Source of the DNA: Halpernia humi
GTDB lineage: Bacteria > Bacteroidota > Bacteroidia > Flavobacteriales > Weeksellaceae
Assembly (NCBI RefSeq): GCF_900108025.1
Contig: NZ_FNUS01000001.1
Location: 682,001 to 746,000, forward strand
Length of the DNA stretch: 64,000 nt
Reading direction: 5' to 3'
The position numbers were made by a program, and so were the translations under genes. The stretch's first letter is position 1. Every line of letters starts with the position of its first letter. The notes beneath the pieces were generated by a model. It did no database searches and was not told where the DNA came from. It saw only the letters and a list, made by a program, of their open reading frames with translations. Positions 1 through 8,898 of the stretch are shown piece by piece.

Positions 1-678
1 GATATAGAAAATCCAAAAACAATAACATATTGTAATAAACAAGAATGGGAAGAAGGTTACACGGAAGACGAGCCAACTACTTTTGATATTTTAGAAACTT
101 CTTTTGATTTTAGTGATAAATCAGACGCATATTGGTGGTTAACTTTTAAAGAAAAAGAAGATTTAATTAAAGAAAAAGATTTAATTAAATCTTCCTTTAA
201 ACAAGGCGAAAATTCTTTTGTAGAATATAAACCGGCATTATTATATAACTTTAAAACAAATTCAGCATCAATTGGAGTAAAAAATATTATTGCAAAAGTA
301 ATTTGTAGTTTTCTAAATTCTAATGGTGGTATTTTATTTATTGGCGTAAATAATGAAGGAGAAATAGTAGGATTAGATGATGATTTTTCATTGAGTAATA
401 AAGAAGATAAATTTGATTTTTTCAGATTAGAGTTTGAAAATTTATTATTTCAATTTTTTGATAAAAGCGTATATAATTACATAATTGCAGATTTTAATTT
501 CGATTATGAAAAACCATTTTTTTCAATAAAAGTAAAACCAAGTGATGTTCCGTTTTTTTTATTAAATAAACGAGATGAAAAAAAAGAATTTTATATCCGC
601 ACAATAACATCAAGTGTATTAATAGAGGATCTACAAGAATTAGTTAATTATTGCTTAATTCATTGGAATAAGAATTAA
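1..678 (+). CDS. AlbA_2 (Schlafen-like) domain protein, 5'-truncated by the window edge
   Basis: The frame is open from base 1 to the stop at 676-678, giving 225 visible residues, so the gene begins before the window; the ATG at 391 is internal. The central part has the AlbA_2 pattern: a glutamate-bearing stretch (SFVEYKPAL) followed by an SFLNSNGGILFIGVNNEGEI block and a VGLDDD segment. In this family (PF04326) that fold is a putative nucleic-acid-binding domain. A short FYIRTITSS strand near the end also fits. Around codons 52-63 a KEKEDLIKEKDLIK duplication is visible in both DNA and protein. The domain call rests on motif pattern alone; a cellular role cannot be given. Confidence 0.6.
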   Translation, partial: DIENPKTITYCNKQEWEEGYTEDEPTTFDILETSFDFSDKSDAYWWLTFKEKEDLIKEKDLIKSSFKQGENSFVEYKPALLYNFKTNSASIGVKNIIAKVICSFLNSNGGILFIGVNNEGEIVGLDDDFSLSNKEDKFDFFRLEFENLLFQFFDKSVYNYIIADFNFDYEKPFFSIKVKPSDVPFFLLNKRDEKKEFYIRTITSSVLIEDLQELVNYCLIHWNKN

Positions 679-743
679 ATATTTTAAAATATAAATTCTA
701 ACGTAATACATAAAAATAAATTTTCATTTCTCCTTTGTAATTG

Positions 744-751
744 TAAATTTG
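744..751 (+). promoter_or_regulatory. Candidate -7 element upstream of asnB
   Basis: TAAATTTG matches the Bacteroidota -7 consensus TAnnTTTG and lies 35 bp upstream of the asnB start. The sequence about 20 bp upstream is TTTT rather than the expected TTTG, so only half of the promoter is convincing. Confidence 0.35.
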
Positions 752-786
752 CAACTTAAAATTAAGAATAAATAGAATAAATAGAT

Positions 787-2460
787 ATGTGCGGAATTGT
801 ATGCTTGTTTGATGCAAAGCAAAAAACAGAAAGTCTAAGACCTCAGGTTTTAGAAATGTCAAAAAAAATTAGACACCGTGGTCCAGATTGGAGCGGGATT
901 TTTCAAAATGAAAAAACTATTTTTTCCCATGAAAGATTAGCAATCGTAGATCCTACTTCTGGGAAACAACCTTTATTCACAAAAGACGGAACTGTAGTTT
1001 TAGCCGTAAATGGCGAGATTTACAATCATAAAGAATTACGAAAAGAATTTCCTGATTATGAGTTTTTAACCGAATCTGATTGTGAAATCATTTTGGCTTT
1101 ATATAAAAGAGACGGCAAGGATTTTTTAGATAAATTAAACGGAATTTTCGCCTTCGCACTTTATGATACCGAAAAAGATATTTACTTAGTTGGAAGAGAT
1201 CACATGGGAATTTGCCCATTATATCAAGGTTGGGATAAAAACGGAAATTATTTTGTCGCTTCAGAACTAAAAGCGTTAGAAGGCGTTTGCAAAACGATCG
1301 AAACATTTTTACCAGGACATTTTCTTTACAGCGAAGATGGTTTTGAATTGCAGCAATGGTACAAAAGAGATTGGGAAAATTACGACAATGTAAAAGATAA
1401 TGTTACGGATATTTCTGCAATCAGAAAATCTTTGGAAGACGCCGTTCACAGACAATTGATGAGCGACGTTCCTTACGGCGTGTTGCTTTCTGGTGGTTTA
1501 GATTCTTCAATTATTGCCGCAGTAACTGCAAAATATTCCCGAAACAGAATTGAAAGTGGCGACACTCAAGAAGCGTGGTATCCGAGATTACATAGTTTTG
1601 CGGTTGGTTTAGAAGGTTCACCGGATTTAGTTGCCGCGCAAAAAGCAGCCGATCACATTGGTTCTGTTCATCATGAAGTTCACTTCACCGTTCAGGAAGG
1701 TTTAGATGCAGTTCGTGATGTGATTTATTATTTAGAAACTTACGATGTTACGACTATTCGTGCTTCTACGCCGATGTATCTTTTGGCGAGAGTGATTAAA
1801 TCTATGGGAATTAAAATGGTACTTTCTGGTGAAGGCAGTGATGAACTTTTTGGTGGTTATTTGTATTTTCACAAAGCACCAAACCCGCAAGCATTTCATG
1901 AAGAAACAGTCAGAAAATTAGGAAAATTACATTTATACGATTGTCTTCGTGCCAATAAATCTTTGATGAGTTGGGGAATTGAAGGCCGCGTTCCGTTTTT
2001 AGATAAAGAATTTATGGATGTTGCGATGAACGTGAATCCGAAAGATAAGATGATCAACAAAGCCGAAGGAAAAATGGAAAAATGGGTTTTGAGAAAAGCC
2101 TTTGAAGATTTGCTTCCAGAAAGTATTGCTTGGCGACAAAAAGAACAATTTTCTGATGGCGTTGGTTATTCATGGATTGATTCTTTAAAAGAGGTGGCTG
2201 AAAATGAGGTGACAGATGAAATGATGGCCAATGCGAAATTCCGTTTTCCTTTAAATACGCCTCAAAATAAAGAAGAATACAGATACAGAACTATTTTTGA
2301 AGAACATTTCCCAAGTGAAACGGCGGCAGCAACTGTTCCTTCTGTTCCTTCTGTGGCTTGTTCTACACCAATTGCGCTAGAATGGGATGAAGCGTTCAAA
2401 AATGCCAACGACCCAAGTGGTCGCGCTGTAAATGTGCATGACGAATCTTACAAAGCCTAA
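787..2460 (+). CDS. asnB: Asparagine synthase B (glutamine-hydrolysing)
   Basis: The 557-residue protein is full length for AsnB. It starts MCGIVCLF, so Cys2 is free after Met removal to act as the N-terminal amidotransferase nucleophile of the class II glutaminase domain (about residues 2-190). The synthetase domain follows, with the ATP pyrophosphatase loop SGGLDSS at residue 235 and the LSGEGSDELFGGY motif further on. The enzyme makes asparagine from aspartate, glutamine and ATP in the cytoplasm. The tail after about residue 515 is alanine/serine/proline-rich and variable. The gene stands alone, with a hairpin terminator 28 bp after its stop. The start is fixed by the essential Cys2. Confidence 0.95.
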   Translation: MCGIVCLFDAKQKTESLRPQVLEMSKKIRHRGPDWSGIFQNEKTIFSHERLAIVDPTSGKQPLFTKDGTVVLAVNGEIYNHKELRKEFPDYEFLTESDCEIILALYKRDGKDFLDKLNGIFAFALYDTEKDIYLVGRDHMGICPLYQGWDKNGNYFVASELKALEGVCKTIETFLPGHFLYSEDGFELQQWYKRDWENYDNVKDNVTDISAIRKSLEDAVHRQLMSDVPYGVLLSGGLDSSIIAAVTAKYSRNRIESGDTQEAWYPRLHSFAVGLEGSPDLVAAQKAADHIGSVHHEVHFTVQEGLDAVRDVIYYLETYDVTTIRASTPMYLLARVIKSMGIKMVLSGEGSDELFGGYLYFHKAPNPQAFHEETVRKLGKLHLYDCLRANKSLMSWGIEGRVPFLDKEFMDVAMNVNPKDKMINKAEGKMEKWVLRKAFEDLLPESIAWRQKEQFSDGVGYSWIDSLKEVAENEVTDEMMANAKFRFPLNTPQNKEEYRYRTIFEEHFPSETAAATVPSVPSVACSTPIALEWDEAFKNANDPSGRAVNVHDESYKA

Positions 2461-2485
2461 TTTGATAATTAATTATTAAAACTTT

Positions 2486-2521
2486 AAAAAAAAACCCGTT
2501 TTTCAGAGCGGGTTTTTTGTT
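2486..2521 (+). terminator. Rho-independent terminator after asnB
   Basis: An A-run plus CCCG (2495-2498) pairs with CGGG (2509-2512) and the following T-run. It sits just after the asnB stop and before the next gene's promoter region. Confidence 0.85.
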
Positions 2522-2594
2522 TTCTCTATCATCGCAAATTTATTTATCTAATAAAAAAAAGACCGAATTATTACAAAAATCTTAATTTTGCTGC

Positions 2595-3983
2595 ATGATA
2601 AAATCGAATCTCGATCCAGCTGTAAAAAAATATTTGCCATGGATTTTGGCGACTGCGTTTTTTATGCAAATGTTAGATTCTACGGTGCTTAACACTGCTT
2701 TACCGGCAATTGCTTTAGATTTTAAAGAATCGCCGCTCAATATGCAAAATGCCATTATCAGTTATGTTTTGACCTTGGCTTTGTTTATGCCTGTGAGCGG
2801 GTTTTTAGCAGATAAATTTGGAACTAGAAAAATTTTTATTTTATCGCTAATTTTGTTTAGTCTTGGTTCATTATTTTGTGCACTTTCTCACAACCTAGAT
2901 CAAATGGTAGTTTCGCGCGTGATTCAAGGTTTAGGCGGCGCCTTGATGACGCCTGTCGGAAAATTGGCTTTGATAAAAGCATTTAACAAATCTGAATTAC
3001 TAAAAGCCATGAATTTTGCCACAATTCCTGCTTTAATCGGGCCGGTTTTGGGACCTTTAGTTGGTGGTTATTTGGTGGATTATCTTTCTTGGCATTGGAT
3101 TTTTATCATCAATTTACCAATCGGACTTTTAGGAATTATTTTGGGCATCAAATTTTTACCAAATTATGTGTCAAAAATCACGCATTTCGATTTTAAAGGG
3201 CTTTTAATATTCGCTTCCGCCGCACTTTTACTTTCAATTTCTTTAGAATTAATGGGTAAAACCAAAAATCTAAGTTTTATTTTATTGATTTTTATTTTAG
3301 GATTTCTCCTTCTTTACTACTATTATAGATATGCGAGAAAGACAAAAGATGTCATTTTTCCTTTAAATTTATTTCTTGTCAGAACTTTTCGTGTGGGGAT
3401 TTTAGGAAATTTAGCCTGTAGATTAGGAATCAGTTCTATTCCACTTTTGATACCGTTTATGATTCAGATTGCTTACGGACAATCGGCCGTAGTTTCTGGG
3501 TGGATTGTGGCACCGATGGCTTTAACGGCAATGTTCGGGAAATCTGCTGTAATATCAATTTTAAATTATTTTGGCTATCGAAATACGTTAATGTTCAATT
3601 CTTTTATCATTGGTTTTTTAATTTTAACAATGGCAATACCGGGAATTAATACGTCTATTTATTGGTTTTTACCATCAGTTGCGGCTTTAGGATTTTTTAA
3701 TTCAATCCATTTTACGGCGATGAACACCATTGCAATTGCAGATTTAAGAAATGATCAAACTAGTAGTGGAAATTCTTTACTTTCTGTAAATCAACAAATT
3801 GCGATTGGTTTTGGGATTACGATTGGATTAGCGATTTTAAGATTTTATCAAAATATAGAAAGCATAGAAATCCACGAAGCGTTTAGAAATACTTTTTTAA
3901 CTATAGGAACTTTAACGGTTCTTTCCGGTTTTGTATTTCGACGTTTGCACTTTCGTGATGGTGATAATATGAAATCGCAATAA
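2595..3983 (+). CDS. MFS transporter, DHA2 (EmrB/QacA-like) family
   Basis: This is a 462-residue polytopic membrane protein. Major-facilitator marks are the motif-A loop (GFLADKFGTRK) after the second membrane segment and a motif-C-like GPVLGPLVGGY in the fifth, which is typical of proton-driven drug antiporters. The opening PWILATAFFMQMLDSTVLNTALP is characteristic of the DHA2 family. The likely role is proton-coupled export of a toxic compound across the inner membrane; the substrate cannot be read from the sequence. It is a single gene: asnB upstream is closed by a terminator and the next gene faces the other way. A TAATTTTG element ends 4 bp before the ATG, so the transcript may have almost no leader. 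Confidence 0.85.
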   Translation: MIKSNLDPAVKKYLPWILATAFFMQMLDSTVLNTALPAIALDFKESPLNMQNAIISYVLTLALFMPVSGFLADKFGTRKIFILSLILFSLGSLFCALSHNLDQMVVSRVIQGLGGALMTPVGKLALIKAFNKSELLKAMNFATIPALIGPVLGPLVGGYLVDYLSWHWIFIINLPIGLLGIILGIKFLPNYVSKITHFDFKGLLIFASAALLLSISLELMGKTKNLSFILLIFILGFLLLYYYYRYARKTKDVIFPLNLFLVRTFRVGILGNLACRLGISSIPLLIPFMIQIAYGQSAVVSGWIVAPMALTAMFGKSAVISILNYFGYRNTLMFNSFIIGFLILTMAIPGINTSIYWFLPSVAALGFFNSIHFTAMNTIAIADLRNDQTSSGNSLLSVNQQIAIGFGITIGLAILRFYQNIESIEIHEAFRNTFLTIGTLTVLSGFVFRRLHFRDGDNMKSQ

Positions 3984-4327
3984 CAAAATTTGATAAAAAA
4001 CAAATAGCGATTGGCTATTCTATCTTAAAAGAAAAATCAAATAATTATTTGCATTTATTTAAGAACAAAAGATTTTTGCCGGTTATTTATTTCCAGCAAT
4101 TTAAAGTTAAACAAAAATTCTGATCTATAAAAATTATTTTTGGACGTCCGCTTTCAACCATAATGCTAATTTTTAACGCGAAGAACGCAAAGATTTTTAA
4201 TGATTCTCTGTCTAAATCATGTTTTTAAGGTTGCAAAGGCGTTTGACTTCGTCGAATCTTTGATTTCACTTAGCAAAGACCTTAAACAATAAAAAACATT
4301 TATGATGAATCACAGACATAAAGTAAA
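3984..4327. other. Intergenic region with a repeat-like segment
   Basis: No gene is supported here, between two convergent genes. The stretch at about 4172-4310 looks like a dispersed intergenic repeat. It has near-duplicate AACGCGAAG and AACGCAAAG at 4176-4195, a TTCGTCGAATCTTTG segment and a TTAGCAAAGACCTT segment. Sequences of this CGCAAAG type are common between genes in flavobacteria, as I recall, but no second copy is obvious in this window. Confidence 0.3.
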
Positions 4328-5143
4328 TTATTTCACCAATAAAACGCTTCCAAAAACATCTGCATTTTTATAGCCTTCATCATTGTTTTGACCGTGCGAT
4401 CTTTTAGAGCCCATAAAATTTTCTCTCGTTTTGTTCCCATCATTATCTCCATAACTGATCGAAAATCCTAGATTTTTGCCAAGAAAAAGTTTTACTGGTT
4501 TGTTACTATTTGAGTCTTCGGAAAAATTTTTATCATAAATTTTTACTGCCATTTCCCAAGTGTATTTATTGTTTTCTTTTGATATTTTTACCTTGATATT
4601 GTTATCTAAAAAAATAGGTTTTTTCTTCACGCCAAAGTCTATAATATGTCCTTCTGTGGTAACATGATAAGCAAATGCTTGGTGGTTGTATTGGTGATCT
4701 CCACCAGATTTATCCTCGTCTAAAAATACTTCTACACAATCACCTTTCCAGTAATTTTCCATCCCATCTTTTAATGTTGGGTTAAGATAATCGTCAGTAA
4801 TTTCTACCAAAATATAAAGATAATTTTTATCCCATGCCAATTTAAATTTACCATAATAATCTTCTGGATTTACAGGTTTTCCCATCCATAAATAATTCAT
4901 GCTATACCATGGTGATTTTCCCCAAATAGGTTCTTTAGCAAAACCGTCTACTAAAATTGGATGTTTTGTTTGATGAGCTTCAAAATTGCCTTCATCTTTA
5001 GAAATTACTAAATCAGAATTTTCAAGACTAGACTTTTTAGCATTCAATACTTTTGCATTACTACAGTTTGTTGTAAAACATAAACTACTGCAAATCAATA
5101 GTAAAACCCTAATATTTAATTTAATTTTTTGTAAAATAGCCAC
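4328..5143 (-). CDS. CBM9-like (DOMON-type) sugar-binding lipoprotein
   Basis: The 271-residue protein has an N-terminal hydrophobic segment ending in a lipobox-like TTNC (about residue 27), suggesting a lipid-anchored periplasmic or surface protein. The body matches the carbohydrate-binding CBM9 family: an ILVDGFAKEPIW opening, FKLAWDKNYLYILVEITDDYL, DCVEVFLDEDKSGG, a central Tyr/Phe-rich part, and closing GFSISYGDNDG and FGSVLLVK strands. This family binds the ends of glucans, xylan or other sugars, often in extracellular enzymes; here it stands alone. It is separate from the glucan locus at 31865-52747. No catalytic domain is visible and the ligand is unknown. Confidence 0.7.
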   Translation of the reverse strand: MAILQKIKLNIRVLLLICSSLCFTTNCSNAKVLNAKKSSLENSDLVISKDEGNFEAHQTKHPILVDGFAKEPIWGKSPWYSMNYLWMGKPVNPEDYYGKFKLAWDKNYLYILVEITDDYLNPTLKDGMENYWKGDCVEVFLDEDKSGGDHQYNHQAFAYHVTTEGHIIDFGVKKKPIFLDNNIKVKISKENNKYTWEMAVKIYDKNFSEDSNSNKPVKLFLGKNLGFSISYGDNDGNKTRENFMGSKRSHGQNNDEGYKNADVFGSVLLVK

Positions 5144-5577
5144 TATATTTTTTTTTACGAAGTTAAGTTTTATATGTTTTATCTTTTGTGAAATTAGAAA
5201 ATTTATTTCTTAAAATTAAGATTCTTGTCTTTTTCCTAACCAAATAATTGGGATATTTTGCAAGAAAAAATTAAGTTTAAAAATGTTTAAGATTATTCTG
5301 TCCTTCGAAAATTTTACCGCAAATAATAGTCGCAACTACTCAACCAAAGATTTTCGAAAAGCATTCACTTTAGAATTTTCTGTGGTTTTTTTGTTGCTTT
5401 TTTTAGGTTTACAGTTGCAGAAGTTTCTGTAGTTTTTGGCTAATTTTTTTTTTGCTACCTTTAATTGTTATTAAACTTAAAACGCCTAAAAACTATTTTT
5501 TTTCATAATCAAAAACATATTTATTATCTAAAAATAAGCTTAAAAAACTATATTTGGGGTAATTAAATTATGAAAAA
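5144..5577. other. Divergent intergenic region
   Basis: This is the shared upstream region of the CBM9-like lipoprotein (minus) and the TMEM175-like gene (plus). It contains a -7 element at 5549-5556. A 49-codon reading frame at 5283-5432 ends in a hydrophobic stretch but has no other support. Nothing else is recognisable. Confidence 0.4.
5549..5556 (+). promoter_or_regulatory. Candidate -7 element for the TMEM175-yjdIJ cluster
   Basis: TATATTTG is a perfect match to TAnnTTTG, 21 bp before the first start codon of the cluster. No clear -33 TTTG is present at the usual spacing. Confidence 0.4.
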
Positions 5578-6153
5578 ATGAAAACCGGAAGATTAGAAGC
5601 CTTTAGCGATGGCGTTTTAGCGATAATAATTACCATTATGGTTTTAGAATTAAAAGTTCCAGAAGATGGTACATTTCAAGCATTAAACCATCTGATTCCG
5701 AAATTTATATCTTATTTGCTTAGTTTTATTTATGTCGGAATTTATTGGAATAACCACCACCATTTATTTCAAATCGTGGAAAAAGTAAATGGCAAAATAC
5801 TTTGGGCTAATTTAACATTGCTGTTTTTTCTTTCATTAATTCCATTTTCTACTGCTTGGATGGGTGAAAATCATTTTGAACAAAACACAGTTGCAGTTTA
5901 TGGCATAAATCTTTTTCTGTGTGCAGTTTCATTTAATATTGTGCAAAAAGCAGCAATGGATTCTGAAGGAAAAGATTCTCTAATTGCAAAGGCTATTAAG
6001 AATTATACAAAAGAAATGGCTTCTACAGCCCTTTATTTAATTGGTATCGCAATTTCTTTTTTTTATCCGAAAATTTCACTAATTTTATTTTTTACAGTCG
6101 CAATAATTTGGCTGATTCCTGATAGACGAATAGAAAAACAAGTAAAACATTAG
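5578..6153 (+). CDS. TMEM175/DUF1211 family membrane protein
   Basis: This 191-residue protein has about six hydrophobic segments. The family signature is at the N-terminus: R-x-EAFSDGVLAIIITIMVLEL, with the FSDG motif in the first helix that lines the pore in TMEM175-type potassium channels. A YWNNHHHLF motif and a SLIPFSTAW segment, both typical of bacterial members, follow. Bacterial homologues are potassium-selective channels of the inner membrane; the same activity is inferred here. It is the first gene of a cluster, 2 bp from the next gene. The start follows directly on a TGAAAAA sequence and begins at the conserved MKTGRLEAF. Confidence 0.85.
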   Translation: MKTGRLEAFSDGVLAIIITIMVLELKVPEDGTFQALNHLIPKFISYLLSFIYVGIYWNNHHHLFQIVEKVNGKILWANLTLLFFLSLIPFSTAWMGENHFEQNTVAVYGINLFLCAVSFNIVQKAAMDSEGKDSLIAKAIKNYTKEMASTALYLIGIAISFFYPKISLILFFTVAIIWLIPDRRIEKQVKH

Positions 6154-6155
6154 CA

Positions 6156-6362
6156 ATGAAAAAACACGAATATCACAACGGAGAAGTTACTATTATTTGG
6201 CAACCCGATCTTTGCATCCATTCCGGAATTTGCGTAAAAACGCTGCCAAAAGTTTATCATCCAAAAGAAAAACCTTGGGTAAAACCTGAAAATGCAAGTA
6301 CGGAAGAAATTTTAGCACAAGTCGCAAAATGCCCTTCAGGAGCATTAAGTATTAAAAAATAA
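6156..6362 (+). CDS. yjdI: YjdI-like divergent 4Fe-4S mono-cluster protein
   Basis: This is a 68-residue protein. It keeps the Fer4_19 pattern: a CIHSGIC motif at about residues 21-27 and a C-terminal KCPSGAL motif at about residues 58-64, giving three cysteines for an iron-sulfur cluster. The family is small and of unknown role, and is typically encoded next to the small acetyltransferase YjdJ, as it is here (10 bp apart). The cytoplasmic protein may carry electrons or act as a redox partner; that is only inference. Length and motifs match the family well. Confidence 0.85.
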   Translation: MKKHEYHNGEVTIIWQPDLCIHSGICVKTLPKVYHPKEKPWVKPENASTEEILAQVAKCPSGALSIKK

Positions 6363-6372
6363 AAATTAAAAA

Positions 6373-6663
6373 ATGTTGCAAATAGAACATAAAAACAATC
6401 AAAATTTTGGTGAATTTTACGCCCGTTATGATGGCGAAATAGCAGGTCTCATGCAATATGAGTGGCAAAACTTTCTTACCTTTATTATTGTACACACTGA
6501 AGTTGAGTCAAAATTTGAAGGAAAAGGAATTGGCAAACATCTGCTTGCTGCTGCAGTAGATTTCGCACGAACAGAAGGTAAAAAAATAAAAGCATCTTGT
6601 CCTTTTGCTAAATCGTTGTTAGAAAAAGATGAATCTGTGAATGATGTTTTTATTAAAGATTAA
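6373..6663 (+). CDS. yjdJ: YjdJ-like small GNAT acetyltransferase
   Basis: The 96-residue protein is a minimal GNAT fold. The acetyl-CoA-binding loop is FEGKGIGKHLL (about residues 54-64), following a TEVESKFEG strand. The end, KIKASCPFAKSLLEKD, is typical of the YjdJ/Gcn5-like group, whose C-terminal Cys-Pro-Phe segment is conserved. Family members are compact putative N-acetyltransferases of unknown substrate. The pairing with yjdI upstream is common in bacteria and supports both calls. Confidence 0.85.
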   Translation: MLQIEHKNNQNFGEFYARYDGEIAGLMQYEWQNFLTFIIVHTEVESKFEGKGIGKHLLAAAVDFARTEGKKIKASCPFAKSLLEKDESVNDVFIKD

Positions 6664-6691
6664 TTTTACTCTCTTAAAAAAAATTAAAACA

Positions 6692-7144
6692 ATGAAAACT
6701 AAATATTTCTCCATCGCAGTATTGATGGTAATATCAACTTTACATTCTTGCAAAAAAGAAAAACCAAAAGAAAACGAGCAACAAGCAGCCATCCAAAAAG
6801 ACTCAACTGTAGTAAACCCAATGGCCCACGTGATGGATTATGAAAATAATCTGGCGAAAGATTCTCTCGCTGCCGAAACACCAATAATGCACGATAAAGA
6901 TGCAATTACATTAAATTCTTTAGTAGAAGGCAGTAAAGAAAAAGCCTATCTGGTTTTTAATGAAGACCAATCGAAAGCTGAAATATTTTTGTCCAACCAA
7001 AAAATTGGGACCATTCTCAACCGAAAAGGCACCGAAGGAAATTACACTTGGACGGACGGAAATTATGAATTAATTTCTTGGAAAGGTTATGTTTTAAGAA
7101 CTTTAAAAGATGCAAAACCACTTTTTGGAGGTGATTCAATGTAA
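6692..7144 (+). CDS. Small lipoprotein of unknown function
   Basis: I take the start at 6692 (MKTKYFSIAVLMVIS) rather than an in-frame ATG at 6641, which overlaps yjdJ. From 6692 the protein opens with a proper lipoprotein signal and the lipobox STLHSC, with the acylated Cys at about residue 20. The mature part (150 residues in all) is lysine- and glutamate-rich, then has a compact beta-like region (AYLVFNEDQSKAEIFLSNQK) resembling small C-type-lysozyme-inhibitor-like or membrane-associated lipoproteins. I do not recognise a family with confidence. It is the last gene of the TMEM175-yjdI-yjdJ cluster and is followed at once by a strong terminator. Confidence 0.65.
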   Translation: MKTKYFSIAVLMVISTLHSCKKEKPKENEQQAAIQKDSTVVNPMAHVMDYENNLAKDSLAAETPIMHDKDAITLNSLVEGSKEKAYLVFNEDQSKAEIFLSNQKIGTILNRKGTEGNYTWTDGNYELISWKGYVLRTLKDAKPLFGGDSM

Positions 7145-7165
7145 AAAAATTTCAAAATAAACTTT

Positions 7166-7199
7166 AAGCCTTTCAATTTTTTTGAAAGGCTTTTTTTTT
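7166..7199 (+). terminator. Rho-independent terminator closing the yjdIJ cluster
   Basis: AAGCCTTTCAA pairs with TTGAAAGGCTT around a T-rich loop and is followed by a long T-run. Confidence 0.9.
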
Positions 7200-7216
7200 A
7201 AAATAATTTTTAAAAC

Positions 7217-7224
7217 TATATTTG
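7217..7224 (+). promoter_or_regulatory. Candidate -7 element for the sodium:solute symporter
   Basis: TATATTTG lies 20 bp before the ATG at 7245 and just after the preceding terminator, so transcription must restart here. No matching -33 element is seen. Confidence 0.45.
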
Positions 7225-7244
7225 TGAAAACTAATTTATAAAAT

Positions 7245-8819
7245 ATGAGCACTTCCACTCTACTACTTCTTTTTGTTTTCGTTTATTTTGTCGGGCTTCT
7301 CGTCATTTCCTATTTTACCAGTAAAAATGCCGACAACCAATCTTTTTTTATCGGAAACCGAAAAAGCAAATGGTGGCTTGTGGCTTTTGGGATGATCGGA
7401 ACTTCGCTTTCCGGCGTTACTTTTATTTCCGTTCCGGGAACAGTGGGGAAAATGACAGAAGGTGCCTATAAATTCGGTGGTTTTGAATATTATATGTTGG
7501 TTGTTGGTTTTTTTCTCGGGTATTTTATTGTCGCATTTGTCTTACTTCCACTCTATTATAAAATGAATTTGACGTCGATTTACACTTATTTAGGAAATAG
7601 ATTTAATGTAGAAGCGCACAAAATCGGTTCACTATTTTTTATTATTTCGCGTTCAATTGGTGCTACAGCAAGATTATTTTTAGTAGTCAACGTGTTGCAA
7701 ATATTTTTACTTTCTGGTTTAGGCGTTCCATTTTGGGTGACTTCTGCCATAATTTTAATCATGGTTTTGCTTTACACTTACGAAGGCGGCGTGAAAACAA
7801 TTGTAATTACGGACACTTTGCAAACGTCTTTTATGATTTTAAGTTTAGTCGCTTGCATCGCTTACATTCTTTCTCATCTCAATCTTTCTGCTGGAGAAGC
7901 GTATCATATTTTAGCAAAAAAAGATTACACCCATATTTTAAATACTGATTTTCATTCTAAAACTTTTTTCCTAAAAACCATTTTGGGCGGAATGTTCATT
8001 ACCATCGCAATGACGGGTTTAGACCAAGAAATGATGCAGAAAAATATCTCGGTCGATAACCTTCACAATTCTAAAAAGAACATGCTCACTTTTGCCGGAA
8101 CTTTGTTGTTGGTAAATTTTGCCTTCTTATTTTTAGGTGGTTTGCTCTATCTTTTTGCACAAAGTAATGGCGCAGAATACGGACAAATCGTCGATATTGT
8201 AAGCGGAAAAGCAACCCATGTTTTTGGTTTTAAAGACACCGCAGGAAATATCAAAAATATTATGGGCGATGATTTATTTCCCGCACTTTCTTTAAATGGT
8301 TATTTCCCAATTTTCATTGCCGTAATCTTCATTATCGGTTTAATTTCCGCGCTTTTTCCTTCTGCAGATGGCGCTTTAACTGCTGTTACAAGTTCTTATT
8401 GCGTCGATTTATTAAATCTAAATGAAGACAAAAAACGCACAGAAAAGCAAAAGAAAAGTTTGAGAATGAAAATTCACTTGACTTTCACAGTAATTTTCTT
8501 CGTCTTAATTATGGTTTTTAAGGCCATTAATGATAAATCAATTGTCTATTTAATTATGGAAGTTGCAGGTTATACTTACGGACCACTTTTAGGTTTATTT
8601 GCGTTTGGGATTTTAACAAAATACCAAATTCATAAGAAATACGGAATTCTCGCAGTTACGCTTTTAGCACCGGTTTTAACTTATTTAATTAATTATTTTG
8701 TCACTCAAAACAGCACTTATAAAATTGGTGTAGAACTCATTATTATTAATGGATTGATTACTTTCTTAGGTTTGTGGTTGATTCGTTTTAAAGGATTGAA
8801 GTTGGTGAAGTCATTATGA
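7245..8819 (+). CDS. Sodium:solute symporter (SSS family)
   Basis: This 524-residue polytopic membrane protein has about 13 hydrophobic segments. SSS family marks include the FFIGNRKSKWWLVAFGMIGTSLSG opening (positions 35-58), where the unwound first core helix binds sodium, the ARLFLVVNVLQ helix, and the GGMFITIAMTGLDQEMMQKNIS segment typical of sodium/solute symporters. A LFPSADGALTAVTSSYCVDLL helix further on carries the conserved Ser/Thr sodium-site pattern. It should drive uptake of a small organic solute across the inner membrane with the sodium gradient. The substrate (sugar, sialic acid, amino acid or similar) cannot be told from the sequence, and the neighbours give no hint. Confidence 0.88.
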   Translation: MSTSTLLLLFVFVYFVGLLVISYFTSKNADNQSFFIGNRKSKWWLVAFGMIGTSLSGVTFISVPGTVGKMTEGAYKFGGFEYYMLVVGFFLGYFIVAFVLLPLYYKMNLTSIYTYLGNRFNVEAHKIGSLFFIISRSIGATARLFLVVNVLQIFLLSGLGVPFWVTSAIILIMVLLYTYEGGVKTIVITDTLQTSFMILSLVACIAYILSHLNLSAGEAYHILAKKDYTHILNTDFHSKTFFLKTILGGMFITIAMTGLDQEMMQKNISVDNLHNSKKNMLTFAGTLLLVNFAFLFLGGLLYLFAQSNGAEYGQIVDIVSGKATHVFGFKDTAGNIKNIMGDDLFPALSLNGYFPIFIAVIFIIGLISALFPSADGALTAVTSSYCVDLLNLNEDKKRTEKQKKSLRMKIHLTFTVIFFVLIMVFKAINDKSIVYLIMEVAGYTYGPLLGLFAFGILTKYQIHKKYGILAVTLLAPVLTYLINYFVTQNSTYKIGVELIIINGLITFLGLWLIRFKGLKLVKSL

Positions 8820-8851
8820 AAAAGTATAAAAATATATAATCTCACGACTAT

Positions 8852-8880
8852 CCTTGTCAAGGTTTTAAACCTTGACAAGG
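8852..8880. repeat. REP-like palindrome, left of the RAYT gene
   Basis: This 29-bp perfect palindrome has 14-bp arms (CCTTGTCAAGGTTT and its complement) around a single central T. It lies 18 bp before the transposase start. A degenerate copy at 9738-9766 lies on the other side of the gene. A gene for a REP-associated tyrosine transposase bracketed by its own REP palindromes is the standard arrangement for this family. Confidence 0.75.
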
Positions 8881-8898
8881 TTCTGAAAAAATTGGAAA

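Noticed and set aside
5283-5432. 49-codon plus-strand frame ending in a hydrophobic segment
   Set aside because: No ribosome-binding or promoter support, no second signal of coding, and the gap is a plausible divergent promoter region.
5570-5581. Tiny upstream frame ATG-AAA-AAA-TGA overlapping the TMEM175 start
   Set aside because: Too short and too likely by chance in AT-rich DNA to call a regulatory leader.
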